Source: Allopusillimonas sp048270225 (GTDB lineage Bacteria > Pseudomonadota > Gammaproteobacteria > Burkholderiales > Burkholderiaceae_B). Taken from it: DNA of 64,000 nucleotides. This document shows positions 51,732-61,129 of the stretch, in pieces (the first letter of the stretch is position 1; every line of letters starts with the position of its first letter). Both the position numbers and the translations under genes were made by a program. Location: positions 496,001-560,000 of the forward strand of contig JBLWTG010000002.1 of assembly GCA_048270225.1 (NCBI GenBank), written 5' to 3'. The notes beneath the pieces are model-generated. The model ran no database searches and was not told the origin of the DNA. It saw nothing but the letters and a program-made list of their open reading frames with translations.

Positions 51732-53159
51732 ATGTACGAGTCATTGGCATTATATATAGATGGTGAATTTATCGAAGGCGGCGGCCGCCGCACCGAAGAC
51801 GTCACCAACCCCTCCACCCTGGATGTGCTCGGCCAGCTGCCGCACGCCAGCACCGCAGATCTGGACCGCGCCCTGGCCGCGGCCGCCCGCGCATTCGAAA
51901 CCTGGCGCCACAGCTCTCCCATGCTGCGCTCCGAAATCCTGCGCAAGGTCGGGCAGCTTTCGCGCGACCGCGCGCAGGAAATCGGCCGAAATCTCACCCT
52001 GGACCAAGGCAAGCCCCTGGCCGAGTCCGTGGGCGAAATCATGGCCTGCGCCGACCATTGCGACTGGCACGCCGAAGAATGCCGCCGTATCTATGGACGC
52101 GTCATCCTGCCACGCAGCCCCGAAGTCCGGCAAATGGTGCTGCGTGAGCCGATCGGCGTCTGCGCCGCCTTCACGCCCTGGAATTTTCCCTACAACCAGG
52201 CCATACGCAAGATTTGCGCCGCCATCGGCGCAGGCTGCTCCATCATCCTGAAAGGCCCTGAAGACTCGCCCAGCGCCGTCATGGCCATCGCCCGCATGTT
52301 CCACGATGCAGGCCTGCCTCCCGGCGTGTTGAACATTGTCTGGGGCGTGCCCAGCGAAGTATCAGACTACCTGATCCGCTCACCCATTGTGCGCAAAGTG
52401 TCTTTCACCGGCTCGGTGCCTGTCGGCAAGCACCTGGCCTCGCTGGCCGGCGCCCACATGAAGCGGGTCACCATGGAGCTGGGCGGCCATTCGCCGGTGC
52501 TCGTCTTTGAAGACGCCGATATCGACCGCGCCGCCAAGCAGCTGGCGCGCTTCAAAGTCCGCAACGCCGGGCAGGTCTGCGTATCGCCCACGCGCTTCTA
52601 TGTGCATGAGAAGGCCTACGACCAGTTCCTGTCCGTGTTTGTCGACACGCTCAAAACGGTCAAGGTCGGCGACGGGCTGGATCCCGACACCCAGATGGGC
52701 CCGCTCGCGCATGAGCGTCGTGTGCCCACGATGACAAAATTCGTCGAGAACGCCGTCGACCGGGGCGGCAAAGTCGTACTGGGCGGTCAGGCGCTGGATC
52801 GCCCAGGGCACTTCTTCTCGCCCACGGTAATCACCGATATCCCCGAAGACTCCATGCTGATGACCGAAGAGCCCTTCGGCCCTCTCGCGCCCATTGTGCG
52901 CTTCTCGGATGCCGACGATGTCATCCGCCGGGCCAACTCCCTGCCCTTCGGGCTGTCCTCCTATGTGTTCACCAACTCGCTGCAAACCGCCACGCGGGTA
53001 TCCAACGACCTCGAGTCGGGGATGGTCAACATCAATCACTTCGGCAGCGCCCTGCCGGAAACGCCTTTCGGCGGTGTCAAGGACAGCGGCATCGGCAGTG
53101 AGGGCGGCGCGGAAACGTTCGACAGCTACCTGGTGACCAAGTTTGTGACGCACGTGTAA
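51732..53159 (+). CDS. NAD(P)-dependent aldehyde dehydrogenase (succinate-semialdehyde dehydrogenase-like)
   Basis: A 475-residue member of the aldehyde dehydrogenase superfamily, from ATG 51732 (AAGGA upstream). The frame is open 39 codons further upstream but without family similarity. It has the general base glutamate in TMELGGHSP, the catalytic cysteine in NAGQVCVSPTRFYV and the coenzyme loop FTGSVPVGKHLA. It oxidises an aldehyde to its acid; the sequence style is nearest to succinate-semialdehyde dehydrogenases, but substrate is not certain. It is a single gene ended by a strong terminator. Confidence 0.9.
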   Translation: MYESLALYIDGEFIEGGGRRTEDVTNPSTLDVLGQLPHASTADLDRALAAAARAFETWRHSSPMLRSEILRKVGQLSRDRAQEIGRNLTLDQGKPLAESVGEIMACADHCDWHAEECRRIYGRVILPRSPEVRQMVLREPIGVCAAFTPWNFPYNQAIRKICAAIGAGCSIILKGPEDSPSAVMAIARMFHDAGLPPGVLNIVWGVPSEVSDYLIRSPIVRKVSFTGSVPVGKHLASLAGAHMKRVTMELGGHSPVLVFEDADIDRAAKQLARFKVRNAGQVCVSPTRFYVHEKAYDQFLSVFVDTLKTVKVGDGLDPDTQMGPLAHERRVPTMTKFVENAVDRGGKVVLGGQALDRPGHFFSPTVITDIPEDSMLMTEEPFGPLAPIVRFSDADDVIRRANSLPFGLSSYVFTNSLQTATRVSNDLESGMVNINHFGSALPETPFGGVKDSGIGSEGGAETFDSYLVTKFVTHV

Positions 53160-53181
53160 TACGTCACCCTGGTCGGCCCCG

Positions 53182-53211
53182 CCGCGCCCTGCAAAGGGCG
53201 CGGTTTTTTTT
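53182..53211 (+). terminator. Rho-independent terminator of the aldehyde dehydrogenase gene
   Basis: Perfect nine-base stem CCGCGCCCT / AGGGCGCGG with a GCAA tetraloop, followed directly by eight T. It begins 22 bases after the stop codon. Confidence 0.93.
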
Positions 53212-53259
53212 CGTAGGTAAAAACCCCTGTTTCAAATGTGCGGCCAGACGCGTAGAGTT

Positions 53260-53275
53260 TCAAACAAACGTTTGA
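53260..53275. promoter_or_regulatory. PsrA-type operator upstream of the fatty-acid regulator
   Basis: The palindrome TCAAAC-AAAC-GTTTGA fits the published PsrA consensus (G/C)AAAC-N2-4-GTTTG(G/C) except for the outer base (T or A). It lies 37 bases before the TetR-family gene start and after the preceding terminator, so it is well placed for autoregulation and control of the fad genes downstream. Confidence 0.75.
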
Positions 53276-53312
53276 ACTATGTTGCCTTCTTCCAACAATA
53301 ATACCCACGGGC

Positions 53313-54038
53313 ATGCCTATGAGCACAACCAGCTCCACCAGTACACGAGCGCTTATTCTCGACGCGGCTGAACAACTGTTCGGTCAGCAAGGGCACGACA
53401 ACACGTCCATGCGCCAGATCACCGGGGCGGCGGGCGTCAATCTGTCGGCGGTCAATTATCATTTCGGCAGCAAGGATGGCCTGGTGCAGGCGGTTTTTCA
53501 ACGCCGCGTTGCCGCGCTCAACACCGAACGCATGCTGCTGCTGGACGCGCTCGAAACCCAGGCCGACGGCCAGGCGCTCAAGCCTTCGCAGATCGTCGAA
53601 GCCTTCTTCGGGCCGCTGGTGCGGCATGCCTGCGGCTCGGACACCGACAGCAAAGCCTTCGTGCCGCTGCTCGAGCGCAGCATGTCCGATCCGGGCGGAT
53701 TCATCCGCGCCGCCATCATCGACGAACACTCCGAAGTCCTCGCCCGCTTCAAGAAAGCACTCATACGCGCGCTGCCCGATGTTCCCGAAATCGAAATGAT
53801 CTGGCGCTTTCACTTCATGCTGGGCGCAACGTCATATGCCATCACCGGCGCCGAAACGCTGCGCTCGGCCATCAACTGGTCGCCATCGGAGCGCGACGGC
53901 GGCGATCCGGCCCAGCGCCTGCTCGACCGCCTGCTGAGTTTTCTGCTGGGCGGCCTGCGTGCGCCGCTGCCCGACGACACCTGTAGCACAACGGCGAGCC
54001 CGCCGGTGCCGCAGGCCGCTGCCGACATAAAAAGGTAA
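53313..54038 (+). CDS. TetR-family regulator, PsrA-like (fatty-acid beta-oxidation)
   Basis: A 241-residue regulator. The N-terminal helix-turn-helix (about 10-57) reads ILDAAEQLFGQQGHDNTSMR with recognition helix VNLSAVNYHFGSKDGL, and the C-terminal ligand domain runs to about 215. The sequence is closest in style to PsrA, which is released from DNA by long-chain fatty acids or acyl-CoA. Three facts support this: a PsrA-type palindrome upstream, fadE starting three bases after its stop, and further fad genes following. The start could instead be the ATG at 53319; neither has a strong ribosome-binding site. Confidence 0.85.
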   Translation: MPMSTTSSTSTRALILDAAEQLFGQQGHDNTSMRQITGAAGVNLSAVNYHFGSKDGLVQAVFQRRVAALNTERMLLLDALETQADGQALKPSQIVEAFFGPLVRHACGSDTDSKAFVPLLERSMSDPGGFIRAAIIDEHSEVLARFKKALIRALPDVPEIEMIWRFHFMLGATSYAITGAETLRSAINWSPSERDGGDPAQRLLDRLLSFLLGGLRAPLPDDTCSTTASPPVPQAAADIKR

Positions 54039-54041
54039 TCC

Positions 54042-56390
54042 ATGACCATACTGCTCACCCTCGTCCTGCTTATCGTGATCGCATGCGCGGTCGTGCTTGT
54101 GCTTGCGCCATTGCGCGTGCGCCTGCTGACGCGGCCGGTCTATCGGATCTACCGCAAGATTCTGCCGCAGATGTCCGACACAGAGCGCGATGCGCTGGAA
54201 GCCGGCACCGTCTGGTGGGAGGCCGAGCTTTTCAGCGGCAAGCCGGACTGGTCCCGCCTGATGGCGCTGCCACGCCCGGAGCTCACCCAGGAAGAGCGGG
54301 ATTTTCTGGCCAATGAAGTCGAAACGGTCTGCGCCATGATCAATGACTGGCAGATCACCCACGAGCTTTACGACCTTCCTCCGGAGGTCTGGCGGTACAT
54401 ACGGGAAAACCGCTTTCTCAGCCTGATTATTCCCAAGGAATACGGCGGCCGCGGCTTCTCGGCGCTAGCACACTCCGAAATAGTCACCAAGCTGTCCACC
54501 TGCAATTCAGCGCTGTCGGTCACCGTGATGGTGCCCAACTCGCTCGGCCCCGCCGAACTCTTGCTGCATTACGGTACCGAAGCGCAGAAAAATCACTACC
54601 TGCCACGCCTTGCGCAGGGCGAAGACATCCCGGCCTTTGCGCTGACCAGCCCCTGGGCAGGCTCCGACGCTGCGGCCATTCCCGATTTCGGCATAGTCTG
54701 CAAAGGTCAGTGGGAAGGCCAGGAAGTGCTAGGCATGCGGGTAAGCTGGGACAAACGCTACATCACCCTGGGGCCGGTGTGCACCCTGCTGGGTCTGGCA
54801 TTCCGCCTGTACGATCCGGACGGCCTGCTGGGCGATCAGCCGGACATCGGCATCACCTGCGCGCTGGTGCCCGCGAATCATCCGGGCGTGGAAACCGGCC
54901 GCCGCCACCTTCCGCTCGATGCCATGTTCATGAACGGCCCTACCCATGGCAAAGATGTGTTCATGCCGCTTGATTTCATCATCGGCGGCGCTGACATGGC
55001 CGGACAGGGCTGGCGCATGCTCATGGAATGCCTGGCGGCGGGGCGGTCGATTTCCCTGCCCTCGTCATACACCGGCATGGCCAGGCTGACCACCCGCACT
55101 GTGGGCGCCTACAGTCGTGTGCGCAGCCAGTTCCGCACCCCCATAGGCAAGTTCGAAGGCGTCGAGGAGGCGCTCGCACGCATCGGCGGCAACACCTATC
55201 TCATGGATGCCGCGCGAGCCATGACTGCCGGCGCAGTCGACCAGGGCGAAAAGCCATCCGTCGTCTCTGCCATCGTCAAGTACCACCTTACCGAACGCGG
55301 CCGCGTTGTGGTGAACGACGGCATGGATATCATCGGCGGCAAGGGCATCTGCCTTGGCCCCTCAAACTTCCTCGGACGCGCCTACCAGCAGCTGCCCGTC
55401 GGCATTACCGTCGAAGGCGCCAACATCCTCACGCGCAGCCTCATTATCTTCGGACAGGGCGCCATACGATGCCACCCCTATGTGTTGGACGAAATGCACG
55501 CCGCCCAGGACAGCGACCGCGAACGCGGCCTGCAGGCCTTCGACAAGGCATTCTGGGGACATGTCCGTCACACACTGGGCAATACGGCGCGAGCACTGGG
55601 CCATGGGCTGACCGGCGGCCGCATGGCCAGCCCGGGCATCGACGTCGCCCCCGAAATGGAAACCTACTATCGCCAGCTCACGCGTTACGCCTGCGCATTC
55701 TCGGTGCTGGCCGACGCATCCATGTTGACGCTGGGCGGCTCGCTCAAGATGCGCGAACGCCTGTCAGCGCGCCTGGGCGACATCCTCTCCACCATGTATC
55801 TGGCCTGCGCGACGCTCAAGCGCTTTGAAGACGATGGGCGCCAGGCAGATGACGCAGCGCTTGCGCACTGGGCAGTACAGGATGCCTTGCGCGCCACGCA
55901 ACACGCTTTTGACGGCGTGCTGGCAAACTTCCCCAATCGGGCCCTGGCCGCGGGTCTGCGCGTGCTGTGCTTTCCATTGGGCCGACCGGCGCAACCGGCC
56001 GCCGACAAGCTGGATCAGCAGGTTGCGCGCATCCTGATTGCTCCGGGCCCTGCGCGCGACCGTCTCACGCGCGACTGCTTCCTGCCTTCTGACCTGGCCT
56101 CGCCTGTAGCGGCCATTGATGCCGCGCTCGAAGCCACCATCGCCTGCGAAAGCATAGAAGCCAAGATCCGCCATCTGGAAAAAACCGGCCAGCTCGACGG
56201 CAACCCACAAGCCAATGTCCGCGATATTGCCGGGGCAGCCCATGCCGCCGGCGGCATTACGGACGACGAATACGCGCAGTTGCGCGAACGCAACCGCCTG
56301 CGCGACCAGGTCATCGCAGTCGATGATTTTCCGCGCGACATGGCGCGGGGCAACATGCATGACGCGCCGGCAATGCGCCAGGTAGCCTGA
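54042..56390 (+). CDS. fadE: Acyl-CoA dehydrogenase FadE
   Basis: First oxidation step of beta-oxidation, acyl-CoA to trans-2-enoyl-CoA; 782 residues, near the length of E. coli FadE (814). An N-terminal hydrophobic segment (1-24) suggests membrane attachment. The dehydrogenase core follows with IIPKEYGGRGFSALAHSE, FALTSPWAGSDA (flavin contact) and the catalytic glutamate Glu458 in ITVEGANILTR. The C-terminal DUF1974-type region (about 500-780) is typical of the FadE branch. It starts three bases after the regulator gene and is followed after ten bases by fadI. Confidence 0.95.
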   Translation: MTILLTLVLLIVIACAVVLVLAPLRVRLLTRPVYRIYRKILPQMSDTERDALEAGTVWWEAELFSGKPDWSRLMALPRPELTQEERDFLANEVETVCAMINDWQITHELYDLPPEVWRYIRENRFLSLIIPKEYGGRGFSALAHSEIVTKLSTCNSALSVTVMVPNSLGPAELLLHYGTEAQKNHYLPRLAQGEDIPAFALTSPWAGSDAAAIPDFGIVCKGQWEGQEVLGMRVSWDKRYITLGPVCTLLGLAFRLYDPDGLLGDQPDIGITCALVPANHPGVETGRRHLPLDAMFMNGPTHGKDVFMPLDFIIGGADMAGQGWRMLMECLAAGRSISLPSSYTGMARLTTRTVGAYSRVRSQFRTPIGKFEGVEEALARIGGNTYLMDAARAMTAGAVDQGEKPSVVSAIVKYHLTERGRVVVNDGMDIIGGKGICLGPSNFLGRAYQQLPVGITVEGANILTRSLIIFGQGAIRCHPYVLDEMHAAQDSDRERGLQAFDKAFWGHVRHTLGNTARALGHGLTGGRMASPGIDVAPEMETYYRQLTRYACAFSVLADASMLTLGGSLKMRERLSARLGDILSTMYLACATLKRFEDDGRQADDAALAHWAVQDALRATQHAFDGVLANFPNRALAAGLRVLCFPLGRPAQPAADKLDQQVARILIAPGPARDRLTRDCFLPSDLASPVAAIDAALEATIACESIEAKIRHLEKTGQLDGNPQANVRDIAGAAHAAGGITDDEYAQLRERNRLRDQVIAVDDFPRDMARGNMHDAPAMRQVA

Positions 56391-56400
56391 GGTACAGAAC

Positions 56401-57699
56401 ATGACCAGTACATTTGAACCTGTATATGTTGTAGACGGCGCACGCAGCCCGTTTCTCAAGGCACGCAACGCGCCTGGACCATTTGCCGCGTCGGATCTTG
56501 CCGTCCAGTCGGGGCGCGAGCTGCTGCTGCGCCAGCGCTTTGCCCCGTCGAACCTGAGTGAAGTCATCGTAGGCTGCGCCGCACCCTCGCCAGACGAAAC
56601 CAATATCGGCCGGGTCATCGCACTGCGCCTTGGCTGCGGCGACAAGGTGCCGGGCTGGACGGTCATGCGAAACTGCGCCTCGGGGATGCAGGCGCTCGAC
56701 TCGGCCATCATGTCCATCCAGACGGGCCGATCCGACCTGGTCCTGGCCGGCGGCGTCGATGCGCTTTCGCGTGCACCGGTCCTGTTCAGCGACGACATGG
56801 TCAGATGGCTGGCGGCCTGGAATGGCGCACGCGGCGCCGGTCAAAAATTCGCAGTACTCAAGAAACTGCGCTTGAACCATCTCGCGCCGGTCATCGGCCT
56901 GCTCAAGGGCCTGACGGACCCCGTGGTCGGGCTGTCCATGGGGCAAACCGCCGAAAACCTCGCACACCGCTTCGGCATTACCCGCCACGACATGGATGCC
57001 TACTCGGCCCGCAGCCATCAGCGCGCACTGGCCGGGCGCGCTGATGGCGCCTTTGATGAAATCGTCGCGCTGGCCGACGGCAAGGGCGTGCTGTATGCGG
57101 AAGACGACGGCGTACGCGAAGACTCCACACCTGAAAAACTGGCCAAGCTCAAACCGGTGTTCGATAAGCCGTGGGGCAACGTCACTGCAGGGAACAGCTC
57201 ACAAGTCACCGATGGCGCCGCCATGCTGGTACTCGCTTCCGGCCAGGCCGTGCAGCGCTGGGGTCTGCAGCCCATAGGCCGCATCATCGACGCGCAATGG
57301 GCTGCGCTGGATCCTGCGGTCATGGGACTGGGCCCTGTCTTTGCCTCCACGCCCATACTTGAGCGCCACCACCTCGGGCTGAACGATCTGGACCTGTGGG
57401 AAATCAACGAGGCTTTCGCCGCCCAGGTGCTGGGCTGCCTTGCGGCCTGGAACGACGAGGCATGGTGCCAGAAACATCTGGGCCGAGCGGCGCTGGGCGA
57501 GCTCGACCAGCAGCGCCTGAACGTCGACGGGGGCGCCATTGCGCTGGGCCACCCCGTAGGCGCGTCCGGCGCGCGCATCGTGCTGCATCTGCTGCAGGCA
57601 TTGCGTGCGCGCAAGCTCAAGCGCGGCATGGCGGCCATCTGCATCGGCGGCGGACAGGGCGGCGCCATGCTGGTTGAAACCTGCGACGAGGAGGCCTGA
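56401..57699 (+). CDS. fadI: Acetyl-CoA C-acyltransferase (3-ketoacyl-CoA thiolase)
   Basis: Thiolase of 432 residues that cleaves 3-ketoacyl-CoA to acetyl-CoA and a shortened acyl-CoA. The nucleophile is Cys92 (NCASGMQALDSAI), and the other active-site residues are His384 in GGAIALGHPVGASG and Cys414 in ICIGGGQGGAM. NEAFAAQ is also conserved. The length and the insertion before the Cys414 block fit the FadI/trifunctional-type thiolases better than short FadA. It lies two bases upstream of the multifunctional fadB-like gene, its expected partner in a complex. Confidence 0.93.
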   Translation: MTSTFEPVYVVDGARSPFLKARNAPGPFAASDLAVQSGRELLLRQRFAPSNLSEVIVGCAAPSPDETNIGRVIALRLGCGDKVPGWTVMRNCASGMQALDSAIMSIQTGRSDLVLAGGVDALSRAPVLFSDDMVRWLAAWNGARGAGQKFAVLKKLRLNHLAPVIGLLKGLTDPVVGLSMGQTAENLAHRFGITRHDMDAYSARSHQRALAGRADGAFDEIVALADGKGVLYAEDDGVREDSTPEKLAKLKPVFDKPWGNVTAGNSSQVTDGAAMLVLASGQAVQRWGLQPIGRIIDAQWAALDPAVMGLGPVFASTPILERHHLGLNDLDLWEINEAFAAQVLGCLAAWNDEAWCQKHLGRAALGELDQQRLNVDGGAIALGHPVGASGARIVLHLLQALRARKLKRGMAAICIGGGQGGAMLVETCDEEA

Positions 57700-57701
57700 T
57701 C

Positions 57702-59648
57702 ATGGCGAGTACATTCGAATCCCTCAACTTGGCCAACTTCGAGTGCAATCTCGACGAGCAGCGTATCGCGTGGCTGACGATCAACTGCGCCGACAGCGCC
57801 GTCAACCGCATGTCGGCCCAGGTGCTGCGCGAGCTGGGCGCCGCCCTGGACTGGCTGGATCAATCGCCTCCTGCCGGCCTGGTCATCCAATCAGGCAAGG
57901 ATAGCGGCTTTGTCGCGGGCGCGGACATCGACGAGTTCGCCAGCCTGGACACCCGCGACAAAGCGCTGGCGCTGGTCGAGCGCGGCTGGAACATGTATAT
58001 GCGACTTGCCCGCACACGCTATCCGACACTGGCCCTGATACGCGGCCACTGCCTGGGCGGCGGGCTGGAGCTGGCTCTGGCCTGCCGCTACCGCCTGGTG
58101 GTTGACCAGCCCGGCACCTCGCTCGCCCTGCCCGAAGTCATGCTCGGCATCTTTCCCGGATGGGGCGGCATGCTGCGCCTGCCACAGATCATTGGCGCCC
58201 CGGCGGCCCTGGACATGATGCTGACAGGCCGTTCGCAGGACGCCCGCAAAGCGGTCCGACTGGGCCTGGCCGACGGCGTCGTCGCGCCACGGCTCATGCA
58301 CAGGGCAGCCGCCATGATGGTACTGGGCAAACGCAAGCCGCACAGGGCCGGCGGACTGGCAGGCCTGCTGAACCAGCGCCCCCTGCGGCCCCTGGTCGCC
58401 AGACAGGCCCGCGCAAAACTCGACAAACGCGATCCGGGCGGGCATTATCCCGCCCCGCGCGCTATCCTGCAGTGCTGGGCCCGGCACGACGGCAATGCAC
58501 TCAAGGCCCCGGCGTTAATCGACGCAATCGTACGCTCGGATACCGCGCGCAATCTCCTGCGCGTCTTCCGTCTGCAGGAGCGTCTCAAGGCGCTGGGCAA
58601 GCAGACCAACAACGCGGGCGCCGTGCGACATGTGCACGTTGTGGGCGCGGGCGTGATGGGCGGAGACATTGCTGCGTGGTGTGCATTGAAAGGCATGACG
58701 GTCACTCTGCAGGACCAGGATCGCGCACGCATTGCCAGCGCGCAGGGGCGGGCCAGCACGCTGTTTGCACGCAAGAAGAAAAACCCGCGCGACGCACGCG
58801 CGGCGGCGGACCGGCTGATACCAGACCTGCGGGGCGACGGCGTACCTCTGGCCGATGTCGTCATCGAAGCCATCACCGAAAACGCCGATGCCAAGCGCGG
58901 CCTGTACCGCCAGCTGGAAACCCGCATGAAGCCGGACGCCATCCTCGCCACCAATACCTCCAGCCTGTCGCTGGAAACCTTGCGTACCGGGCTGACGGCG
59001 CCGCAACGCTTTATCGGCCTGCACTTCTTCAATCCAGTATCCCGCATGCCGCTGGTTGAGATCGTCGAAACCGATGGCGTTGGCGAAACAACCCGTGCCG
59101 CCGCCTATGCCTTCGCCGGCCAGATAGACAAGCTGCCGCTGCCGGTGCAAAGCACGCCCGGCTTTCTCGTCAATGCCGTGCTCGCGCCCTATATGCTGGA
59201 AGCCATGCGTTGCGTGGACGAAGGCGTGCGCCCCGAAACCATTGATGCAGCCATGGTTGAGTTCGGTATGCCCATGGGGCCGATAGAATTGGTGGATACA
59301 GTTGGCCTGGATATCGCCCGGGACGCCGGACAGCAGCTTTCCGGCGACGCCCCGATGCCTGCCTGCCTCAAATCCCATCTCGAGCGCAAGGAACTGGGCC
59401 GCAAGTCAGGCCAGGGCTTCTATACCTGGAAAAACAACAAGCCCGTCCGCCAGGCGCCAGGAACGGCGCCGTCCGGACTGGCGCAACGGCTCATCACGCC
59501 GCTGATCGCCGCAACACAGCGACAACTGGACCAGAGGGTGGTCGCCGACGCAGATCTTGCAGACGCCGGTGTCATCTTTGGAACAGGGTTTGCCCCTTTC
59601 ACTGGCGGCCCGCTGCATTATGCACAGGCCCGCAGCCATGTTGCCTGA
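57702..59648 (+). CDS. fadB: Fatty-acid oxidation multifunctional protein (enoyl-CoA hydratase / 3-hydroxyacyl-CoA dehydrogenase)
   Basis: Catalyses hydration and NAD-linked oxidation of enoyl-CoA; 648 residues, about 70-80 shorter than E. coli FadB or FadJ. The hydratase domain (about 1-290) keeps both catalytic glutamates, Glu123 in GGGLELALACRY and Glu145 in ALPEVMLGIFPGWGG. A Rossmann fold follows with GAGVMGGDI at 315-323, then the dehydrogenase His441 in IGLHFFNPVSRMPLVE. The C-terminal domain is complete. It pairs with the upstream thiolase. It may be fadJ- rather than fadB-like; the symbol marks function. Confidence 0.92.
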   Translation: MASTFESLNLANFECNLDEQRIAWLTINCADSAVNRMSAQVLRELGAALDWLDQSPPAGLVIQSGKDSGFVAGADIDEFASLDTRDKALALVERGWNMYMRLARTRYPTLALIRGHCLGGGLELALACRYRLVVDQPGTSLALPEVMLGIFPGWGGMLRLPQIIGAPAALDMMLTGRSQDARKAVRLGLADGVVAPRLMHRAAAMMVLGKRKPHRAGGLAGLLNQRPLRPLVARQARAKLDKRDPGGHYPAPRAILQCWARHDGNALKAPALIDAIVRSDTARNLLRVFRLQERLKALGKQTNNAGAVRHVHVVGAGVMGGDIAAWCALKGMTVTLQDQDRARIASAQGRASTLFARKKKNPRDARAAADRLIPDLRGDGVPLADVVIEAITENADAKRGLYRQLETRMKPDAILATNTSSLSLETLRTGLTAPQRFIGLHFFNPVSRMPLVEIVETDGVGETTRAAAYAFAGQIDKLPLPVQSTPGFLVNAVLAPYMLEAMRCVDEGVRPETIDAAMVEFGMPMGPIELVDTVGLDIARDAGQQLSGDAPMPACLKSHLERKELGRKSGQGFYTWKNNKPVRQAPGTAPSGLAQRLITPLIAATQRQLDQRVVADADLADAGVIFGTGFAPFTGGPLHYAQARSHVA

Positions 59649-59823
59649 CTGCCCGCCCATGATGCCGCCCGCGCCGCAAAACGGACGGCATCATGCAGTA
59701 CCTGTAGTTTCCGGGCCAAGCCACGCAAGGCCCGGCGTAATGCTTTATGCGCTGCGCACCCTTGACAGGGCCCCTTATAAATCGAACGCAGCCCGTTTGT
59801 CGTAATTTAACCGGAGGTGACAC

Positions 59824-61113
59824 ATGAGAGCAGTAAAGTCCTTACGCATTGTTTCCGCACTGATTCTTGGCATGGGCGCCACGGGCGCCCATGCGTCCGG
59901 GTTCCAGTTGCTGGAGCAGAATGCGAGCGGCCTGGGCAATGCCTACGCGGGGTCGGCGGCCGTTGCAGAGAATGCCAGCACGATCTTCTATAACCCGGCG
60001 GGCATGACCAGGCTGCCGGGCGTGAATATTTCGGGTGGCGTGAACGCCATACGTCCCTCGTTCAAGTTTGACGACAACGGCAGTACCGGACCCGGCGGCA
60101 TGCCGCTGGGCAACAACAATGGCGGCGATGCCGGCTCCACCGGCATCGTGCCCAATCTGTATGCGTCCTGGGAGCTTACCCCCGAATGGTTTGTCGGTCT
60201 GGGCATCGGCGCCCCCTTCGGCCTGATGACCGAGTATGACGACGACTGGGTCGGGCGTTATCACTCGCGCAAATTCGAAATCCAGAGCGTCAACGTTAAT
60301 CCATCGGTTGCCTACAAGGTATCGGATAGATTGTCCATCGGCGCCGGCCTGAACTGGACATACCTGGATGCCGAGTACAAGCGTGCTGTACCCATGGCCT
60401 TCGCCGGGCCTGCGGGCCCCTTGATCTTTCCCGACGCCGGTGCGCAGGTCAATATGCGCGGCGAGGGCTGGGGCTGGAACGTCGGCCTGCTCTATGACAT
60501 CACGCCTGATACCACCGTGGGGCTGTCCTACCGCTCGCAGGTCAAGATCAACGCCGACGGCCATACCAAACTGAGCGACGTTCCCGCCGTTGCCCCGCTG
60601 CCCACGCGCGTGGATGCAAGCACGACCGTCAAGCTGCCTGATACCGCCATCCTGAGCCTATCCCACAATCTGAACAGCAAATGGCAGTTGCTGGCGGATG
60701 TTTCCTGGACAGGCTGGAGCAGCATCAAGTCGCTGGACATCGACAACGGGCCTGTGCTGGGCGAGGATAGCCTGGATCTCAAGTTCCGCGATACATGGCG
60801 TGTCGCCTTCGGCGCCAACTATCACATGAACCAGGCCTGGACCTTCAAGGCCGGCGTAGCCTGGGATCAGTCGCCTATCAGGGATGCCACGCACCGGCCA
60901 ACCTCGCTGCCCGACAACGATCGCATCTGGGCCTCGCTGGGCGCGCAGTACCGCTTCAACGACCAGACCACCATCGACGTCGGCTATGCCCACCTGTTCG
61001 TCAAAAGCACCGATATCGACAATACGACGGACACCGCCAAGAAAGGCAATGTGCGCGGTTCTTACTCGTCCGATGCCAATCTGCTCGGTGTTCAGGTTTC
61101 CTATCGTTTCTAG
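59824..61113 (+). CDS. fadL: FadL-family outer-membrane long-chain fatty acid transporter
   Basis: A 14-strand outer-membrane barrel (429 residues) that takes up long-chain fatty acids. A signal peptide ends at GAHAS (about 26). The FadL N-terminal hatch sequence follows (SGFQLLEQNASGLGNAYAGS, then ASTIFYNPAGMTRLPG). The final residue is Phe (VSYRF), the BAM recognition end. The ribosome-binding site GGAGGTGA is an almost perfect match. The 175 bases before it hold a TTGACA without an acceptable -10 box, so a separate promoter is possible but not shown. Confidence 0.95.
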   Translation: MRAVKSLRIVSALILGMGATGAHASGFQLLEQNASGLGNAYAGSAAVAENASTIFYNPAGMTRLPGVNISGGVNAIRPSFKFDDNGSTGPGGMPLGNNNGGDAGSTGIVPNLYASWELTPEWFVGLGIGAPFGLMTEYDDDWVGRYHSRKFEIQSVNVNPSVAYKVSDRLSIGAGLNWTYLDAEYKRAVPMAFAGPAGPLIFPDAGAQVNMRGEGWGWNVGLLYDITPDTTVGLSYRSQVKINADGHTKLSDVPAVAPLPTRVDASTTVKLPDTAILSLSHNLNSKWQLLADVSWTGWSSIKSLDIDNGPVLGEDSLDLKFRDTWRVAFGANYHMNQAWTFKAGVAWDQSPIRDATHRPTSLPDNDRIWASLGAQYRFNDQTTIDVGYAHLFVKSTDIDNTTDTAKKGNVRGSYSSDANLLGVQVSYRF

Positions 61114-61129
61114 TATCTGAGCCGTCAAC

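Noticed and set aside
59762..59781. Perfect TTGACA followed by TATAAA upstream of fadL.
   Set aside because: The spacing is only eight bases, so they cannot form one sigma-70 promoter, and neither box has another suitable partner.
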